A DNA stretch of 64,000 bases from Oscillospiraceae bacterium (lineage in GTDB: Bacteria; Bacillota; Clostridia; Oscillospirales; Ruminococcaceae): the NCBI GenBank assembly GCA_017435565.1, contig JAFSEU010000003.1, positions 60,407 through 124,406 on the forward strand, written 5' to 3'. The notes under the pieces were generated by a model, which was not told the DNA's origin, ran no database searches, and saw only the letters and a program-made list of their open reading frames with translations. Each line of letters begins with the position of its first letter. The first letter of the stretch is position 1. Positions 50,668-59,578 of this stretch are shown here, one piece after another. The translations under genes were made by a program, and so were the position numbers.

Positions 50668-52035
50668 TCACATATCCTTGGCTGAAAGTCTTTTCAGCTC
50701 TTCAAGGGAAGCGGCGGCAAGCTCGTTCAGCACAGCTTCCTTGTCCTCGCCATTCGCTGTCCGTTCAATATACTGGTTATGTGCGGATTTCAGTACTAGT
50801 TTTACATTCTGCTCGAAATCGCTTTGAATATCCGAGGCATTGTCATAAACAGACAGAGAATATAGCTTATAGCTGTTCATCATACCGTTCATCATATCAT
50901 AAAGATTTCGATAGCTTTCATTTTGGACAACGCTTGTGTCAGCGAAAAGCTCCGCAAAAGCCTCGTCGGTAACAGGAAGATAGCCTGTGCTTGTAACAAA
51001 GCTCAGGTTGTTTTCTTTTTCGGTAAGCCACTTAGCAAAAATATATGCTCCGTAATTTTTGCGTTCATCCTCGCTTTTTACAGCAAAAAGCCCTCCGCCT
51101 CTGTGGACAACAGCAGGATTATCCGCTGTGAAAGTGGGATACTGCAAGGAAACAGAGGTTATGTTTTCAGTTGTATTATCAGGATAAAATACCATTTCGG
51201 GCTGATAAAGAATATCAGCAGTTGAGCCTATATTAGAGATGATTTCAACGGTTTTCCAGCGTGAAGCTGCATATCCGTCGTCAAGGCATATTCCGCCGTA
51301 GATTGCCGCTTTGCTTAATGGAAGCCATACCTGTTCAAAAGCCTCGTCATTCAGATTCAGCTTACCGTCTTTGACAAATTCGCCACCGTAAGCTTTCATT
51401 CCGATGTATGCGTAGTTATAAAAATCATTGATCTGAGTGAAATTCTGACCATCCGACCAGTCATAATAGAGATTAGCCGTTTTGAAAAAGCCGTCAAAGC
51501 TTTTGAGTGCATCAGTTGATACACCGGTTTCTGAACTGAATCTGTCAAACAGAGTCTTGTTCAGGAACAATCCCTCAGAGGATTTTGCAACAGGAAGCAT
51601 AAGCAATCTGTCGCCGAAATACCCTTCTGAAATAAATTCATCTCTGAAAGCAGAGAGCTCTTCTTCCGAAAAATAGTCGTTCCACGAAAGAAGCTTCTCC
51701 TCTCCCACAATTTCCGCTACTCTCGGATATGCGGTAAACAGGTCGGGTAAATCATCGGCGCCCGGCTCACCATTTGCCGAGGCAAAAAGAGCCTTGTCGA
51801 TTGCCGAAGAGCTTGTTACCGACACAACATTTACCGTAACGCCGTTTTCTCTGCCGACGGTATCATTAAATTCATCAATTGCATCATTGAGGGGAGATTT
51901 TGTCTGACTGCCGTAAACGTGACACATTGTAAGTGTTACAGGGTTATCGGCATCAGGCTTTGTTTTATCCAAGCAGCCTGAAAAGCAGACAGCTGTTATT
52001 GCAAAAGTTAAAATTATAGAAATAATCTTTTTCAT
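50668..52035 (-). CDS. Family 1 extracellular solute-binding lipoprotein
   Basis: The 455-residue protein has a lipoprotein signal (MKKIISIILTF...CFSGC, Cys21) and a family 1 (sugar-type) solute-binding domain: VTLTMCHVYGSQTKSPLNDAIDEFN, DLPDLFTAYPRVAEIV, SSEGLFLNKTLFDRF and GGGLFAVKSEDERKNYGAYIFAKWL. No ABC permease or ATPase genes accompany it. Together with the downstream membrane regulator it may act as the ligand-capturing part of a sensory unit, not a transporter. Repeated CTACCCG boxes lie upstream. Confidence 0.85.
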   Translation of the reverse strand: MKKIISIILTFAITAVCFSGCLDKTKPDADNPVTLTMCHVYGSQTKSPLNDAIDEFNDTVGRENGVTVNVVSVTSSSAIDKALFASANGEPGADDLPDLFTAYPRVAEIVGEEKLLSWNDYFSEEELSAFRDEFISEGYFGDRLLMLPVAKSSEGLFLNKTLFDRFSSETGVSTDALKSFDGFFKTANLYYDWSDGQNFTQINDFYNYAYIGMKAYGGEFVKDGKLNLNDEAFEQVWLPLSKAAIYGGICLDDGYAASRWKTVEIISNIGSTADILYQPEMVFYPDNTTENITSVSLQYPTFTADNPAVVHRGGGLFAVKSEDERKNYGAYIFAKWLTEKENNLSFVTSTGYLPVTDEAFAELFADTSVVQNESYRNLYDMMNGMMNSYKLYSLSVYDNASDIQSDFEQNVKLVLKSAHNQYIERTANGEDKEAVLNELAAASLEELKRLSAKDM

Positions 52036-52062
52036 TATATATTCCCTTTCTGTACGGGCATC

Positions 52063-52133
52063 CTACCCGATTTACTACCCGTTTTATGCGAGTTTTTATG
52101 CGCTTTCCTACCCGTTTTTAATTATTAGGGTAG
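52063..52133. promoter_or_regulatory. Repeated CTACCCG boxes upstream of the solute-binding gene
   Basis: Three direct copies of CTACCCG plus A/T-rich flank begin at about 52063, 52075 and 52108 and one inverted TAGGGTAG lies at 52126-52133. Two TATGCG repeats lie between them. The spacing (12, then about 33 bases) suggests binding on one helix face. Confidence 0.6.
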
Positions 52134-52220
52134 TGTGAAAAAGTATAATTTTTGATACAATAATACATGCAAGGGTAAAAGAGAGTATATATCCTGCTTG
52201 CGTTTTGGGTACTCTGTAAT

Positions 52221-52252
52221 GTTCCTGTGGGTGCGCCAACAGTCACAGGAAC
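52221..52252. repeat. Inverted repeat, 9-bp arms
   Basis: GTTCCTGTG (52221-52229) and CACAGGAAC (52244-52252) with a 14-base centre, between the solute-binding gene and a plus-strand hypothetical gene. No T-tract. Confidence 0.5.
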
Positions 52253-52325
52253 CGCCCATCAATTTATTTTATCATATTGCACCTTTTTAGTCAAGAATGC
52301 CAAAAAACAGCAAAGGAGAAAATCT

Positions 52326-52784
52326 ATGAATTACACGGGAAAATGGACGCTTCATTCCGTAATGGTCTTTGATGACGACAATATGCCGCTTTATCTTACT
52401 CCGGAGGAGTATCTGAATTCACCAATGCCATACATTGATGAAACTGACGAGGAAGCGGTTGCAGATGAGATGAAGGAACGCAGGGGAATGATCGGCACGC
52501 TGATAAAAATATGCGAGGATGGCAAGCTTTATATGCTTTCGCCGCTGCCCGAGGGCGTTTCGCAAGAAGAAGTTGACAAGGCGGTCAAGGCAGGCATCAT
52601 AAAGCTTATAGACGGAGCAATAGCAGACGAACCTATGAACTGGGAACTTCGTGACGGTGAGTTCTGGTTTGATACAGGCATCGAGGGCGAGGTCTATGAC
52701 GAAGAGGTCAGCAGCTGGGTAAAGCCCATTGACGAAAACGGCTTTTTTAACTTTATGAATTTCAGATTTATCAAGGAGGACTGA
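52326..52784 (+). CDS. Hypothetical lipocalin-like-sized acidic protein
   Basis: The 152-residue acidic protein opens MNYTGKWTLHSVMVFDDDN, an arrangement (GKW start, then short beta strands, closing FFNFMNFRFIKED) that recalls small lipocalin-like or calycin-type proteins, but no family can be assigned with confidence. It has no signal peptide. AAAGGAG precedes the ATG at 52326; an upstream in-frame ATG is inside the inverted repeat region. It is coupled to the next gene with three bases between. Confidence 0.7.
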   Translation: MNYTGKWTLHSVMVFDDDNMPLYLTPEEYLNSPMPYIDETDEEAVADEMKERRGMIGTLIKICEDGKLYMLSPLPEGVSQEEVDKAVKAGIIKLIDGAIADEPMNWELRDGEFWFDTGIEGEVYDEEVSSWVKPIDENGFFNFMNFRFIKED

Positions 52785-52787
52785 CAA

Positions 52788-53387
52788 ATGGGATTATTTG
52801 ATTCGTTATTGAAATCAGCTGAACACGCTGCTAAGCGTGAAACTGCAAAGGCGGTAAGCAATGCCGTGCAGTCTGTAGGCAAGGGTAAAAATCACACAGA
52901 AAGCTTTACATTTGCCGCACTTCCGAACAGCGTAGCCCAGTTACAGGCAATGCCCGAGGCGACTCTTGATTCGGCATTCAAGACAACAGCGCTTACAATT
53001 GCTGTACTTTGCGCATATGAAAAAAATCCTGACGGATGTATTGAAATGCTTAACTTCCTAAAGGGACCTGCCGAAGTAAGTACATACGAAAAGGGATTTA
53101 TCAAGGAGCGTTTAAGCGGCAAATTCTACAAGACATTCTCATTTTTCGAGGGTGCAACTCCCGAAAATGGATACAAGCCGAACACGCCTTTTGTGATAAA
53201 GGTAAGCGAAAACCCTTATTCATTTGATGAGGAAAACTGGGCAACTCTTTATGTTACAAGCGGCGGTGCAGATAATCCTCGTCCGATAAAGCTCAGAAAG
53301 AAGCCTTCTACGGGTCAGTGGTTTTTGAATGATATCCAGTGCCTCTCCGATATCCGTGTTCCCGTTGAGGAAGATCCTTGGGCTTGA
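52788..53387 (+). CDS. Hypothetical protein (DUF6935-like)
   Basis: The 199-residue soluble protein has an amphipathic start (MGLFDSLLKSAEHAAKRETAKA), then FTFAALPNSVAQLQAMPEATLDSAFKTTALTIAVL and the C-terminal block NWATLYVTSGGADNPRPIKLRKKPSTGQWFLND. This last block resembles a family seen in Firmicutes and labelled DUF6935; I am not certain of that name. It is read with the preceding gene. Ribosome site AGGAGG lies just before it. Confidence 0.72.
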   Translation: MGLFDSLLKSAEHAAKRETAKAVSNAVQSVGKGKNHTESFTFAALPNSVAQLQAMPEATLDSAFKTTALTIAVLCAYEKNPDGCIEMLNFLKGPAEVSTYEKGFIKERLSGKFYKTFSFFEGATPENGYKPNTPFVIKVSENPYSFDEENWATLYVTSGGADNPRPIKLRKKPSTGQWFLNDIQCLSDIRVPVEEDPWA

Positions 53388-53464
53388 TGATTAAATATAA
53401 AACATCAAAAAGGGCGAACGGATTTTTATCCCTTCGCCCAAATTTGCGGAAAGGATATAACAGT

Positions 53465-54892
53465 ATGAAAAAGATAACGGGACTTATTTTAGCTTTTTGT
53501 ATTATGCTGACAGCTATGGGCTGTAATAATAGCACTAATAAAAAGGATGAAAATTCATCTGCAACAACTTCGCAAACGAGTTCGTCATTGCAGTCTGAGG
53601 AAAGTTCAAAAACTGAACAAACAGATGAAAGCGAGCAGACGGAAGAAAGCAGCGAGCAAACAGAAGAAAATAATCATACGGAAGAAAGCAGCGAGCTGAC
53701 AGAAGAAAGTGAGCAGGCGGAAGAAAACACAAATGAGGATGATCCCGTAGAAACAGAAACGCAGATTCTTAATATCGACAGAAAATCAGTTTATGAGTAC
53801 GAATGGTCTGATGAATATGGTGTAGCTTTGGTGGAAACCGAATATTCGTCAATTCTTCTCGGAAACGAAGATGCGCAGCGCTATGACGCGCTTGCAAAAG
53901 CATTGACTGAAGAATGCGACTATTATGAGGGCATTATGTCAGAAGAATATGATATGCTTACAGAGTCTGCAGAGGAAAGCATCTCTTTAGGTGCACAGAG
54001 CTTTAGTCCGCTTGTTTCTACGCTTGATGTGCACGTAAGACGTGCGGATAATACAGTGCTTAGTGTGCTTTACGATTCTTATTACTATAACGGAATGAAC
54101 GATGGAAGCAGAAGCTTCTGGGGTGCAAATTATGATACGGAAACGGGTAATGAGCTTTATCTTTCTGATGTAGTAACAGATATTGACGAATTGGCAAAGG
54201 TAATTGAAACCGAGCTTTTCAGCACTGTGGGTGCAGATGTCTTTTACAGCGATACGATTATCGAGGAGTATTTCAGTGAATACGGTGCTGACGGAAATCA
54301 CTGGACTCTCGAATATAACGGTGTTACTGTGTATTTCGGTGAGGGGGAAATTGCAAATTCGGGCGTAGGAAACATTAGTGTTACGATAGAATTTTCAGAA
54401 TATCCCGAGCTGTTCAATGAGAAATACACAATTGTTCCCAAAGCATATATTGTAGGTCTGCCGATGAAGTCAACCTTCATTACTGACCTTGACAATGACG
54501 GAGACTGTGACGAGCTTGCTTTGTTTGACAGCTATGATGAAGAGTTTGATTGGAAGGTGACGCTTGATATTTCCACAGCTGAGGTTTCTTATGTCGAAGA
54601 TATATGGGCTTACGGCTGCGAGCCTTACTATGTAAAAACAGCCGATGGCAATAACTATCTTTACGTTCTCCTAGAGCTTGAAACACAGTATGAGCTTTAT
54701 ACTTATGCGATTACCAATACAACCATAAACAAGGTTGGAGAACAGACTCTTTCGCCGTATTACAGCAGCGAAACATCATCAGTTCTTACCGACCCCGAAA
54801 GTATGCATTTTGACATTTTCGGCGATGAAGCAGTTCCCATAGGAGATGATTTCTTCTATGTAGGAGCTGACGGTATGCCTGTAATGAAGTAA
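53465..54892 (+). CDS. Lipoprotein with DUF4163/DUF3298 (RsiV-like) domain
   Basis: The 475-residue protein has a lipoprotein signal (Cys20 in LTAMGC), a low-complexity linker of Thr/Glu/Ser/Gln repeats (about 25-85), and a DUF4163-DUF3298 pair (about 105-320; LDVHVRRADNTVLSVLYDSYYY, WGANYDTETGNELYLSDVV) as in RsiV and PdaC. A C-terminal beta-propeller-like half has STFITDLDNDGDCDELALF. The exported domains bind lysozyme or glycan in known members; here the ligand is unknown. AAAGGA precedes the ATG. Confidence 0.82.
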   Translation: MKKITGLILAFCIMLTAMGCNNSTNKKDENSSATTSQTSSSLQSEESSKTEQTDESEQTEESSEQTEENNHTEESSELTEESEQAEENTNEDDPVETETQILNIDRKSVYEYEWSDEYGVALVETEYSSILLGNEDAQRYDALAKALTEECDYYEGIMSEEYDMLTESAEESISLGAQSFSPLVSTLDVHVRRADNTVLSVLYDSYYYNGMNDGSRSFWGANYDTETGNELYLSDVVTDIDELAKVIETELFSTVGADVFYSDTIIEEYFSEYGADGNHWTLEYNGVTVYFGEGEIANSGVGNISVTIEFSEYPELFNEKYTIVPKAYIVGLPMKSTFITDLDNDGDCDELALFDSYDEEFDWKVTLDISTAEVSYVEDIWAYGCEPYYVKTADGNNYLYVLLELETQYELYTYAITNTTINKVGEQTLSPYYSSETSSVLTDPESMHFDIFGDEAVPIGDDFFYVGADGMPVMK

Positions 54893-54960
54893 CAGGACTA
54901 ATCACCGCAATTTGGGAACACTCTCGCGGTGATAAATAAAAAAACAAGGAGGTCAGAAAA

Positions 54961-57606
54961 ATGAAAAAATCAATCAATCGTATAATATCAGTAGCCATTT
55001 CAGCAATAATGCTTTTATGCACAGCAGTTAGCGGTGTACCAGCAGTAGCACTGGGCACGTATGATGCAGTGGTAAGCATTGTATATCCACGCCCAGGTGA
55101 AGCGGCGCAGAAGCCTGTTATCACAGAATCAGGAACAGAGATAGAGCTTCTTGGCTGTTTTTGGGTAGAGTCAAGCACGGGCTATGCAAAGGTATATGAT
55201 CACCCTGTTATCACATGGATGATGGGAGTTGAAGGTTTTGCAGGTTATAATGGCTACTTCAGCACATTTGCAGATGCAGACGAGTATGATATATCCATTC
55301 TTGGTAAGATTGAGAATTACACAGGCTTATCAAGCAATGAGGGTGTTGCAACCTTTGTTGACGCAGACACAGGTGAAACAATCAACACGGGCGTTGTACG
55401 TGTAGTATCAGTATCAGCAATGCTTTCTATGCTCGGAAGCGGAACAGAGCTGCCTGATGGACTTACAACGTCCGATGCGCTTGTGATGATTTCTATAGAT
55501 GATTACTTAATGTGTTCACCTGAAGGACATCTCCATGAATCTTCAGGCTTGGCATACGATGAAAATCAGCACTGGAATGCATGCGAATGTGGTGTTGCAT
55601 TAAGAGGAACTGCTTATGATCACTCCTGCGCTTACACAATTAACGAACCGTGGCAGGTGGCCAGCACTCCCACAGAAACGAAAAGCGGATTATGGGAAAA
55701 GAAATGCTACTGCGGACAGGTAATGGAGTCCATTGTTATTCCGCCAAAAAGTGAACAGACCATAGTTTCCACTTACGAAGAATTGCAGTCAGCACTTGCA
55801 GAAGGCGGAAAACAGTGGATAACCCTTAATGTGAGCGGATCAACAAAATGGACAGTACAGACTGATATGGAATACAACAATATGCTTGTTCTTAATGATC
55901 CGAATGCAGAGATTGTACTGGATATGAACGGTTGCGGTCTTGCAAGAGAAACAGGCAGATATGACGAGTCACTGTTTGATATTCGTGCAGGTTCACTGCG
56001 CATCATCAGCAAATCCGTGGCAACCCCTACAGACAGCAAAAACAATCTTCATTTTTCCACTGCCGCAAGCGAACCCTGCATATTCCGTGTGCATGAAGGA
56101 GCATCGCTGCGTCTGACCAATGTTTCTGCTATGTCACCTACGGACGAATGGGCATACAGTTGTCCGTCTGTTATTTCAGAGGGCAATCTTCAGATTGACG
56201 GCGGAAGCTATTATCTGTATAATAACGAGTTTACACCTTCGGCAAGTGAGTACGCACTCGCATCAATCGTACTTGACGGCGGTACAGCTGTGATTAACGG
56301 CGGTACGTTCGACGGAAAGGGCTGTGGAGTGCTTGTAAGAGGCGACACAAAGCTTACCATTAACGATGGTTATTTCTACAGTTGGTATTACGGATTGTAT
56401 CAGAGAGGAAACTCGAAGGTTATCATCAACGACGGAATATTTGGGGATGATGAAGACACCCCGAGCTTTGGTTTTTATATGGACGGCGGAACTGCAAGAA
56501 TTTACAGCGGAAGCTTTTACGGAAGAACAGCGGGAGCTTATGCAAAAAGCGGTGATATCTGCATCAGCAAGGGATATTTTAATATGACAGAAAGTACAGG
56601 ATACGGCGCATTTTCGTATAATGTAACATCAGTCAGTGCCGAGATTATCCGTGGAGACTTCCGAGGTGCAAAAGGAATCTCAACCCGTTGGGATTTATTT
56701 GACGAGTTCACGGAAGAGGAACCAAGCGAATACATCGCTTACGGCTCCAAAGCAAGTGATTCAGGAAAGACAATTGACCTTTCCGAAGCAACAACATATA
56801 TCGGCGAGTATTATCTTGAAGTCACAACAACCAAGCCTGTATTTACCTTACAGCCTGAGGATGTAACTATCTATGAAGGCGGAAGTGCGCAATTTAAGGT
56901 AAAGGCTGATAATGCTGTCAGCTATTACTGGTATATCGCAGATGCAGATGATGATTCACTCCAGCCGTATGACTGGTATGATGTAGAGAATTTTTGTGAT
57001 GTATCGGGCATAGAGTCAGATACGCTTATCATTAAAAATGCGGGAAGCTGGTTGGATAACAAGGCAGTTTACTGCGAGGCATACAATGGAACTTACAAAT
57101 TATCGGATACAGCTGATATCAGCATCAATGATGACATTCCTTTATGTACAAATTGCGGATTGAGCGCAGACAGCGCAACGGACTATTGCTATACATGTGC
57201 ACTTTGCGTAGACTGCGCCATAGATGCAGGTGAGCATTGTCCTGAATGTCAGGAATGTTTCAGCGTAGTAAATCGCTGCGAAGATGAATGCGGTTTTTGT
57301 GAAGATTGCCGTAATTCATTGCGTGGCGACGCAAATCTTGACCACAATATTGACGCAAAAGATGCAGCTCTAATTGCACGATACAGTAGTACAGTAGCCG
57401 GTCTTGCTCCGGGCGATGATGAACCTCTTCTTTCTGCAACCGATAACGAGCGTGCCAAGCAGCTTGCCGATGCAAACAATGACGGAGAAATCGATACAAA
57501 GGATGCGGCTCTTATTGCAAAATATGCAGCCTATTACTCAACATACTCAAATGAATACACCGAAGCTGAAAAATATTACGAAATCTGGCAGATAATCACA
57601 AGCTGA
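54961..57606 (+). CDS. Large secreted protein with beta-helix, Ig-like domain and dockerin
   Basis: The 881-residue protein has a signal peptide (1 to about 32), an N-terminal module, a right-handed beta-helix-type region (about 290-600; repeats of VINGGTFDGKG and GGTARIYSGSFYG form), an Ig-like domain (about 620-715), a Cys-rich CxxC cluster (about 720-782), and a C-terminal type I dockerin: Ca-binding repeats begin at Asp790 (DANLDHNIDAKDAALI) and Asp837 (DANNDGEIDTKDAALI). The dockerin would plug into a scaffoldin cohesin, so this protein is probably a cellulosome or surface-complex component acting on plant glycan. The repeats' catalytic centre was not identified. Confidence 0.88.
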   Translation: MKKSINRIISVAISAIMLLCTAVSGVPAVALGTYDAVVSIVYPRPGEAAQKPVITESGTEIELLGCFWVESSTGYAKVYDHPVITWMMGVEGFAGYNGYFSTFADADEYDISILGKIENYTGLSSNEGVATFVDADTGETINTGVVRVVSVSAMLSMLGSGTELPDGLTTSDALVMISIDDYLMCSPEGHLHESSGLAYDENQHWNACECGVALRGTAYDHSCAYTINEPWQVASTPTETKSGLWEKKCYCGQVMESIVIPPKSEQTIVSTYEELQSALAEGGKQWITLNVSGSTKWTVQTDMEYNNMLVLNDPNAEIVLDMNGCGLARETGRYDESLFDIRAGSLRIISKSVATPTDSKNNLHFSTAASEPCIFRVHEGASLRLTNVSAMSPTDEWAYSCPSVISEGNLQIDGGSYYLYNNEFTPSASEYALASIVLDGGTAVINGGTFDGKGCGVLVRGDTKLTINDGYFYSWYYGLYQRGNSKVIINDGIFGDDEDTPSFGFYMDGGTARIYSGSFYGRTAGAYAKSGDICISKGYFNMTESTGYGAFSYNVTSVSAEIIRGDFRGAKGISTRWDLFDEFTEEEPSEYIAYGSKASDSGKTIDLSEATTYIGEYYLEVTTTKPVFTLQPEDVTIYEGGSAQFKVKADNAVSYYWYIADADDDSLQPYDWYDVENFCDVSGIESDTLIIKNAGSWLDNKAVYCEAYNGTYKLSDTADISINDDIPLCTNCGLSADSATDYCYTCALCVDCAIDAGEHCPECQECFSVVNRCEDECGFCEDCRNSLRGDANLDHNIDAKDAALIARYSSTVAGLAPGDDEPLLSATDNERAKQLADANNDGEIDTKDAALIAKYAAYYSTYSNEYTEAEKYYEIWQIITS

Positions 57607-57624
57607 AGATTTTGCATCAATAAC

Positions 57625-57660
57625 AACACCCTTACTGATTTTGGTGAGGGTGTTATTTTG
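57625..57660 (+). terminator. Terminator after the dockerin gene
   Basis: An 11-bp stem with one G-T pair (57625-57635 with 57644-57654) followed by ATTTTGTTG. Confidence 0.82.
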
Positions 57661-57693
57661 TTGTCTTTCGGTGCGGAAACCCATACGGGGCTG

Positions 57694-57722
57694 TTGACAC
57701 ATTGCTAAAAAATCGCTATAAT
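57694..57722 (+). promoter_or_regulatory. Perfect consensus promoter
   Basis: TTGACA, 17 bases, TATAAT. It would drive the truncated amidase gene. Confidence 0.88.
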
Positions 57723-57828
57723 TATATTGACTGATAAATTATGTGAATATCTTAAATTACTGCTTCATATATTTCAATAAAACGCATTTTCGAGGCAATT
57801 GTACTTGAAATCGGAACGGAGTTGGATT

Positions 57829-58050
57829 ATGAAGAAAGCAATTGAAAGAATTTTAAAAATAATCAAAGCGAACAAGAAAAAGGTTGAATCCTGCTGCTTT
57901 TGCCTGCTGCTGATTGCTGCGTATTTTACTGCTTATTTCGGAGCACAGAAAATCAAGAACGAAATTGAACCGAACTTTCAGGCGGCTTCGGCGGGTGTAA
58001 ACGAAATTCCTGTGATCGTTCTGGATGCAGGGCACGGCGAATCAACTTAA
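57829..58050 (+). pseudogene. Truncated N-acetylmuramoyl-L-alanine amidase
   Basis: The 73-codon frame has a basic start, a membrane helix (CCFCLLLIAAYFTAYFGA), and the beginning of an amidase_3 domain: IPVIVLDAGHGES, where the His is the first zinc ligand. It then stops, and the following DNA is a terminator. About 180 residues of the amidase are missing. GGAG precedes the ATG and a perfect promoter lies upstream, so a short membrane peptide may still be made. Confidence 0.8.
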
Positions 58051-58070
58051 ACTTAGTTCATATAAAGCAG

Positions 58071-58104
58071 AGAAGCTCCCCAAAAAGGGGGAGCTTCTTT
58101 ATTT
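58071..58104 (+). terminator. Terminator
   Basis: An 11-bp GC-rich stem (58071-58081 with 58088-58098) followed by TTATTTG. Confidence 0.85.
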
Positions 58105-58141
58105 GATATGCAAAAGGGGGTGAAGCTACAACTTATTTCAG

Positions 58142-58170
58142 TTGAAAATGGTAGTGAGATGTGGTATAAT
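58142..58170 (+). promoter_or_regulatory. Promoter for the sigma-factor operon
   Basis: TTGAAA, 17 bases, TATAAT, about 95 bases upstream of the sigma factor start. Confidence 0.75.
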
Positions 58171-58266
58171 CAAGGAAAATGTTATGCACTTTATAAAACA
58201 GGATATCTGTTAATACATCCAAGAAATAGAATTCGAAGAAAACGAACAAACCAAGGTGGCGATAAT

Positions 58267-58800
58267 ATGCTTGCGTGTTGTATGATTATGCTTGACAATG
58301 ATGATGTTGATTTGTTCGAGCAGTTATATATTGACAATCGTCAGATGGCATTTCATATAGCAAATCGTATTTTACATAATGATATGTTGGCAGAAGATGC
58401 TGTCTCCGAGGCTTTTTTCAGAATTGTAGAAATTTTTCCGAAAATTCATCACTTAAATTCTCACAAAATGCAGTACTATGTTGTCATTACTGTTAGGAAT
58501 GTCAGTCTGAATATGCTCAAGCGAGAACAATCCCACAATAGTACCATAAGCATTGACGAAATCACCAATCATCAAAGCTCTGATACGATTGATGTCGAGA
58601 GCATTCATCTGCGTGATTGTATCGCCGCTCTTTCTGCAACGGATAGAGAAATCCTGTATTTTCGTGCCAATATGGGATTGGGATTTCGTGAAATCGGAGT
58701 AACTCTCGGTATTTCATCTGCTGCAGCAAGACAGCGTTACCGACACGCAAAACTAAACCTGAAAAAACTACTTGAGGAAGGAGAATGCGATTATGAGTGA
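58267..58800 (+). CDS. ECF-type RNA polymerase sigma factor
   Basis: The 177-residue protein has sigma region 2 (LFEQLYIDNRQMAFHIANRILHNDMLAEDAVSEAFFRI, about 16-53) and region 4 (LSATDREILYFRANMGLGFREIGVTLGISSAAARQRYRHAKLNLKK). It is a member of the ECF class without extension domains. GGTGG precedes the ATG at 58267; the in-frame stretch upstream overlaps the promoter. It overlaps the membrane anti-sigma-like gene by eight bases, which is the usual regulatory arrangement, and the operon runs on to a lipoprotein and ABC exporter. Confidence 0.88.
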   Translation: MLACCMIMLDNDDVDLFEQLYIDNRQMAFHIANRILHNDMLAEDAVSEAFFRIVEIFPKIHHLNSHKMQYYVVITVRNVSLNMLKREQSHNSTISIDEITNHQSSDTIDVESIHLRDCIAALSATDREILYFRANMGLGFREIGVTLGISSAAARQRYRHAKLNLKKLLEEGECDYE

Positions 58801-59470
58801 CTTAAAAAGAGCTTTAAAAGAAGTTTTCGAAGCTGAGCTGGATGCAGAAATTTCAGCGGCACAACTGCAGGAAGATCATAATTTTTCTCCAAAGCATACC
58901 TCTCAGATGCAGCAATGCATTTCTAATCGTAAAAGTCCGATTTCGAGATTTTTTGCCAAAACAGGTGTTCGTGTTGCGTGTGTTATTATGATATGTGCAA
59001 TCGTCAGTGTTTCGGCATTTCAGGTTGAAGCAATACGAGAACCGATTAAGGGATTCATTATCGAAAAGGTGATTGGTGAAAAAAGCATCTCATACTACGA
59101 TGACGAAGAAGCAATCAGCTCTATTTCTGAATATTATGTGCTGGAAGCTTTACCAAGCGAATATGAACTGCAGTTTTCTCAGCGCACCTCTTCGCATATG
59201 CTGAATTATTATGATGACGGTATTTCGACTATTGTTTTCGGACAGTATGTAAAATCTCATTACAAGGATGCACGCATTGATGATGAAGATTCGGTTTATG
59301 AATATACGGACAAAGACGGACAGTTGTTTTTGATTATAGAGAGTAGCGCTGATGCAGTTTATTTGTGGGATAATGGCGAGTACATATTGCACGTAGTTGT
59401 CCCGAGCAGTTTTACCAAAGAAGAGGCGATTGATTTGTGCAAATCAGCTAAACTTGAGAAAACTCAATAA
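58793..59470 (+). CDS. Anti-sigma-like DUF4367 membrane protein
   Basis: The 225-residue protein has a cytoplasmic N-terminal helical region (about 1-50), one membrane helix (VRVACVIMICAIVSVSAFQV, about 59-77), and an exported DUF4367-like domain (EYYVLEALPSEYEL, YTDKDGQLFLIIESSADA, VPSSFTKEEAIDLCKSAKL). This is the layout of anti-sigma partners of ECF factors. Its ATG at 58793 overlaps the sigma gene stop. It probably holds the sigma factor inactive until an outside signal. A terminator lies after it. Confidence 0.82.
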   Translation: MSDLKRALKEVFEAELDAEISAAQLQEDHNFSPKHTSQMQQCISNRKSPISRFFAKTGVRVACVIMICAIVSVSAFQVEAIREPIKGFIIEKVIGEKSISYYDDEEAISSISEYYVLEALPSEYELQFSQRTSSHMLNYYDDGISTIVFGQYVKSHYKDARIDDEDSVYEYTDKDGQLFLIIESSADAVYLWDNGEYILHVVVPSSFTKEEAIDLCKSAKLEKTQ

Positions 59471-59504
59471 ACTGATTCACAAATAGCAGTTTAATATTGT
59501 CATT

Positions 59505-59539
59505 ATGGGTGTAAGGATAAAACCTGCACCCATTTTTTT
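59505..59539 (+). terminator. Intra-operon terminator/attenuator
   Basis: A 7-bp outer stem (59505-59511 with 59527-59533) with inner AGG/CCT pairing, followed by seven T. Confidence 0.8.
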
Positions 59540-59578
59540 ATGTGTAAGCAGTACACAAATTGAAAGGAACTTAACATT

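Noticed and set aside
54901..54933. Terminator before the dockerin gene
   Set aside because: An 8-bp hairpin is present but is followed by A and not T, so it is not called a terminator.
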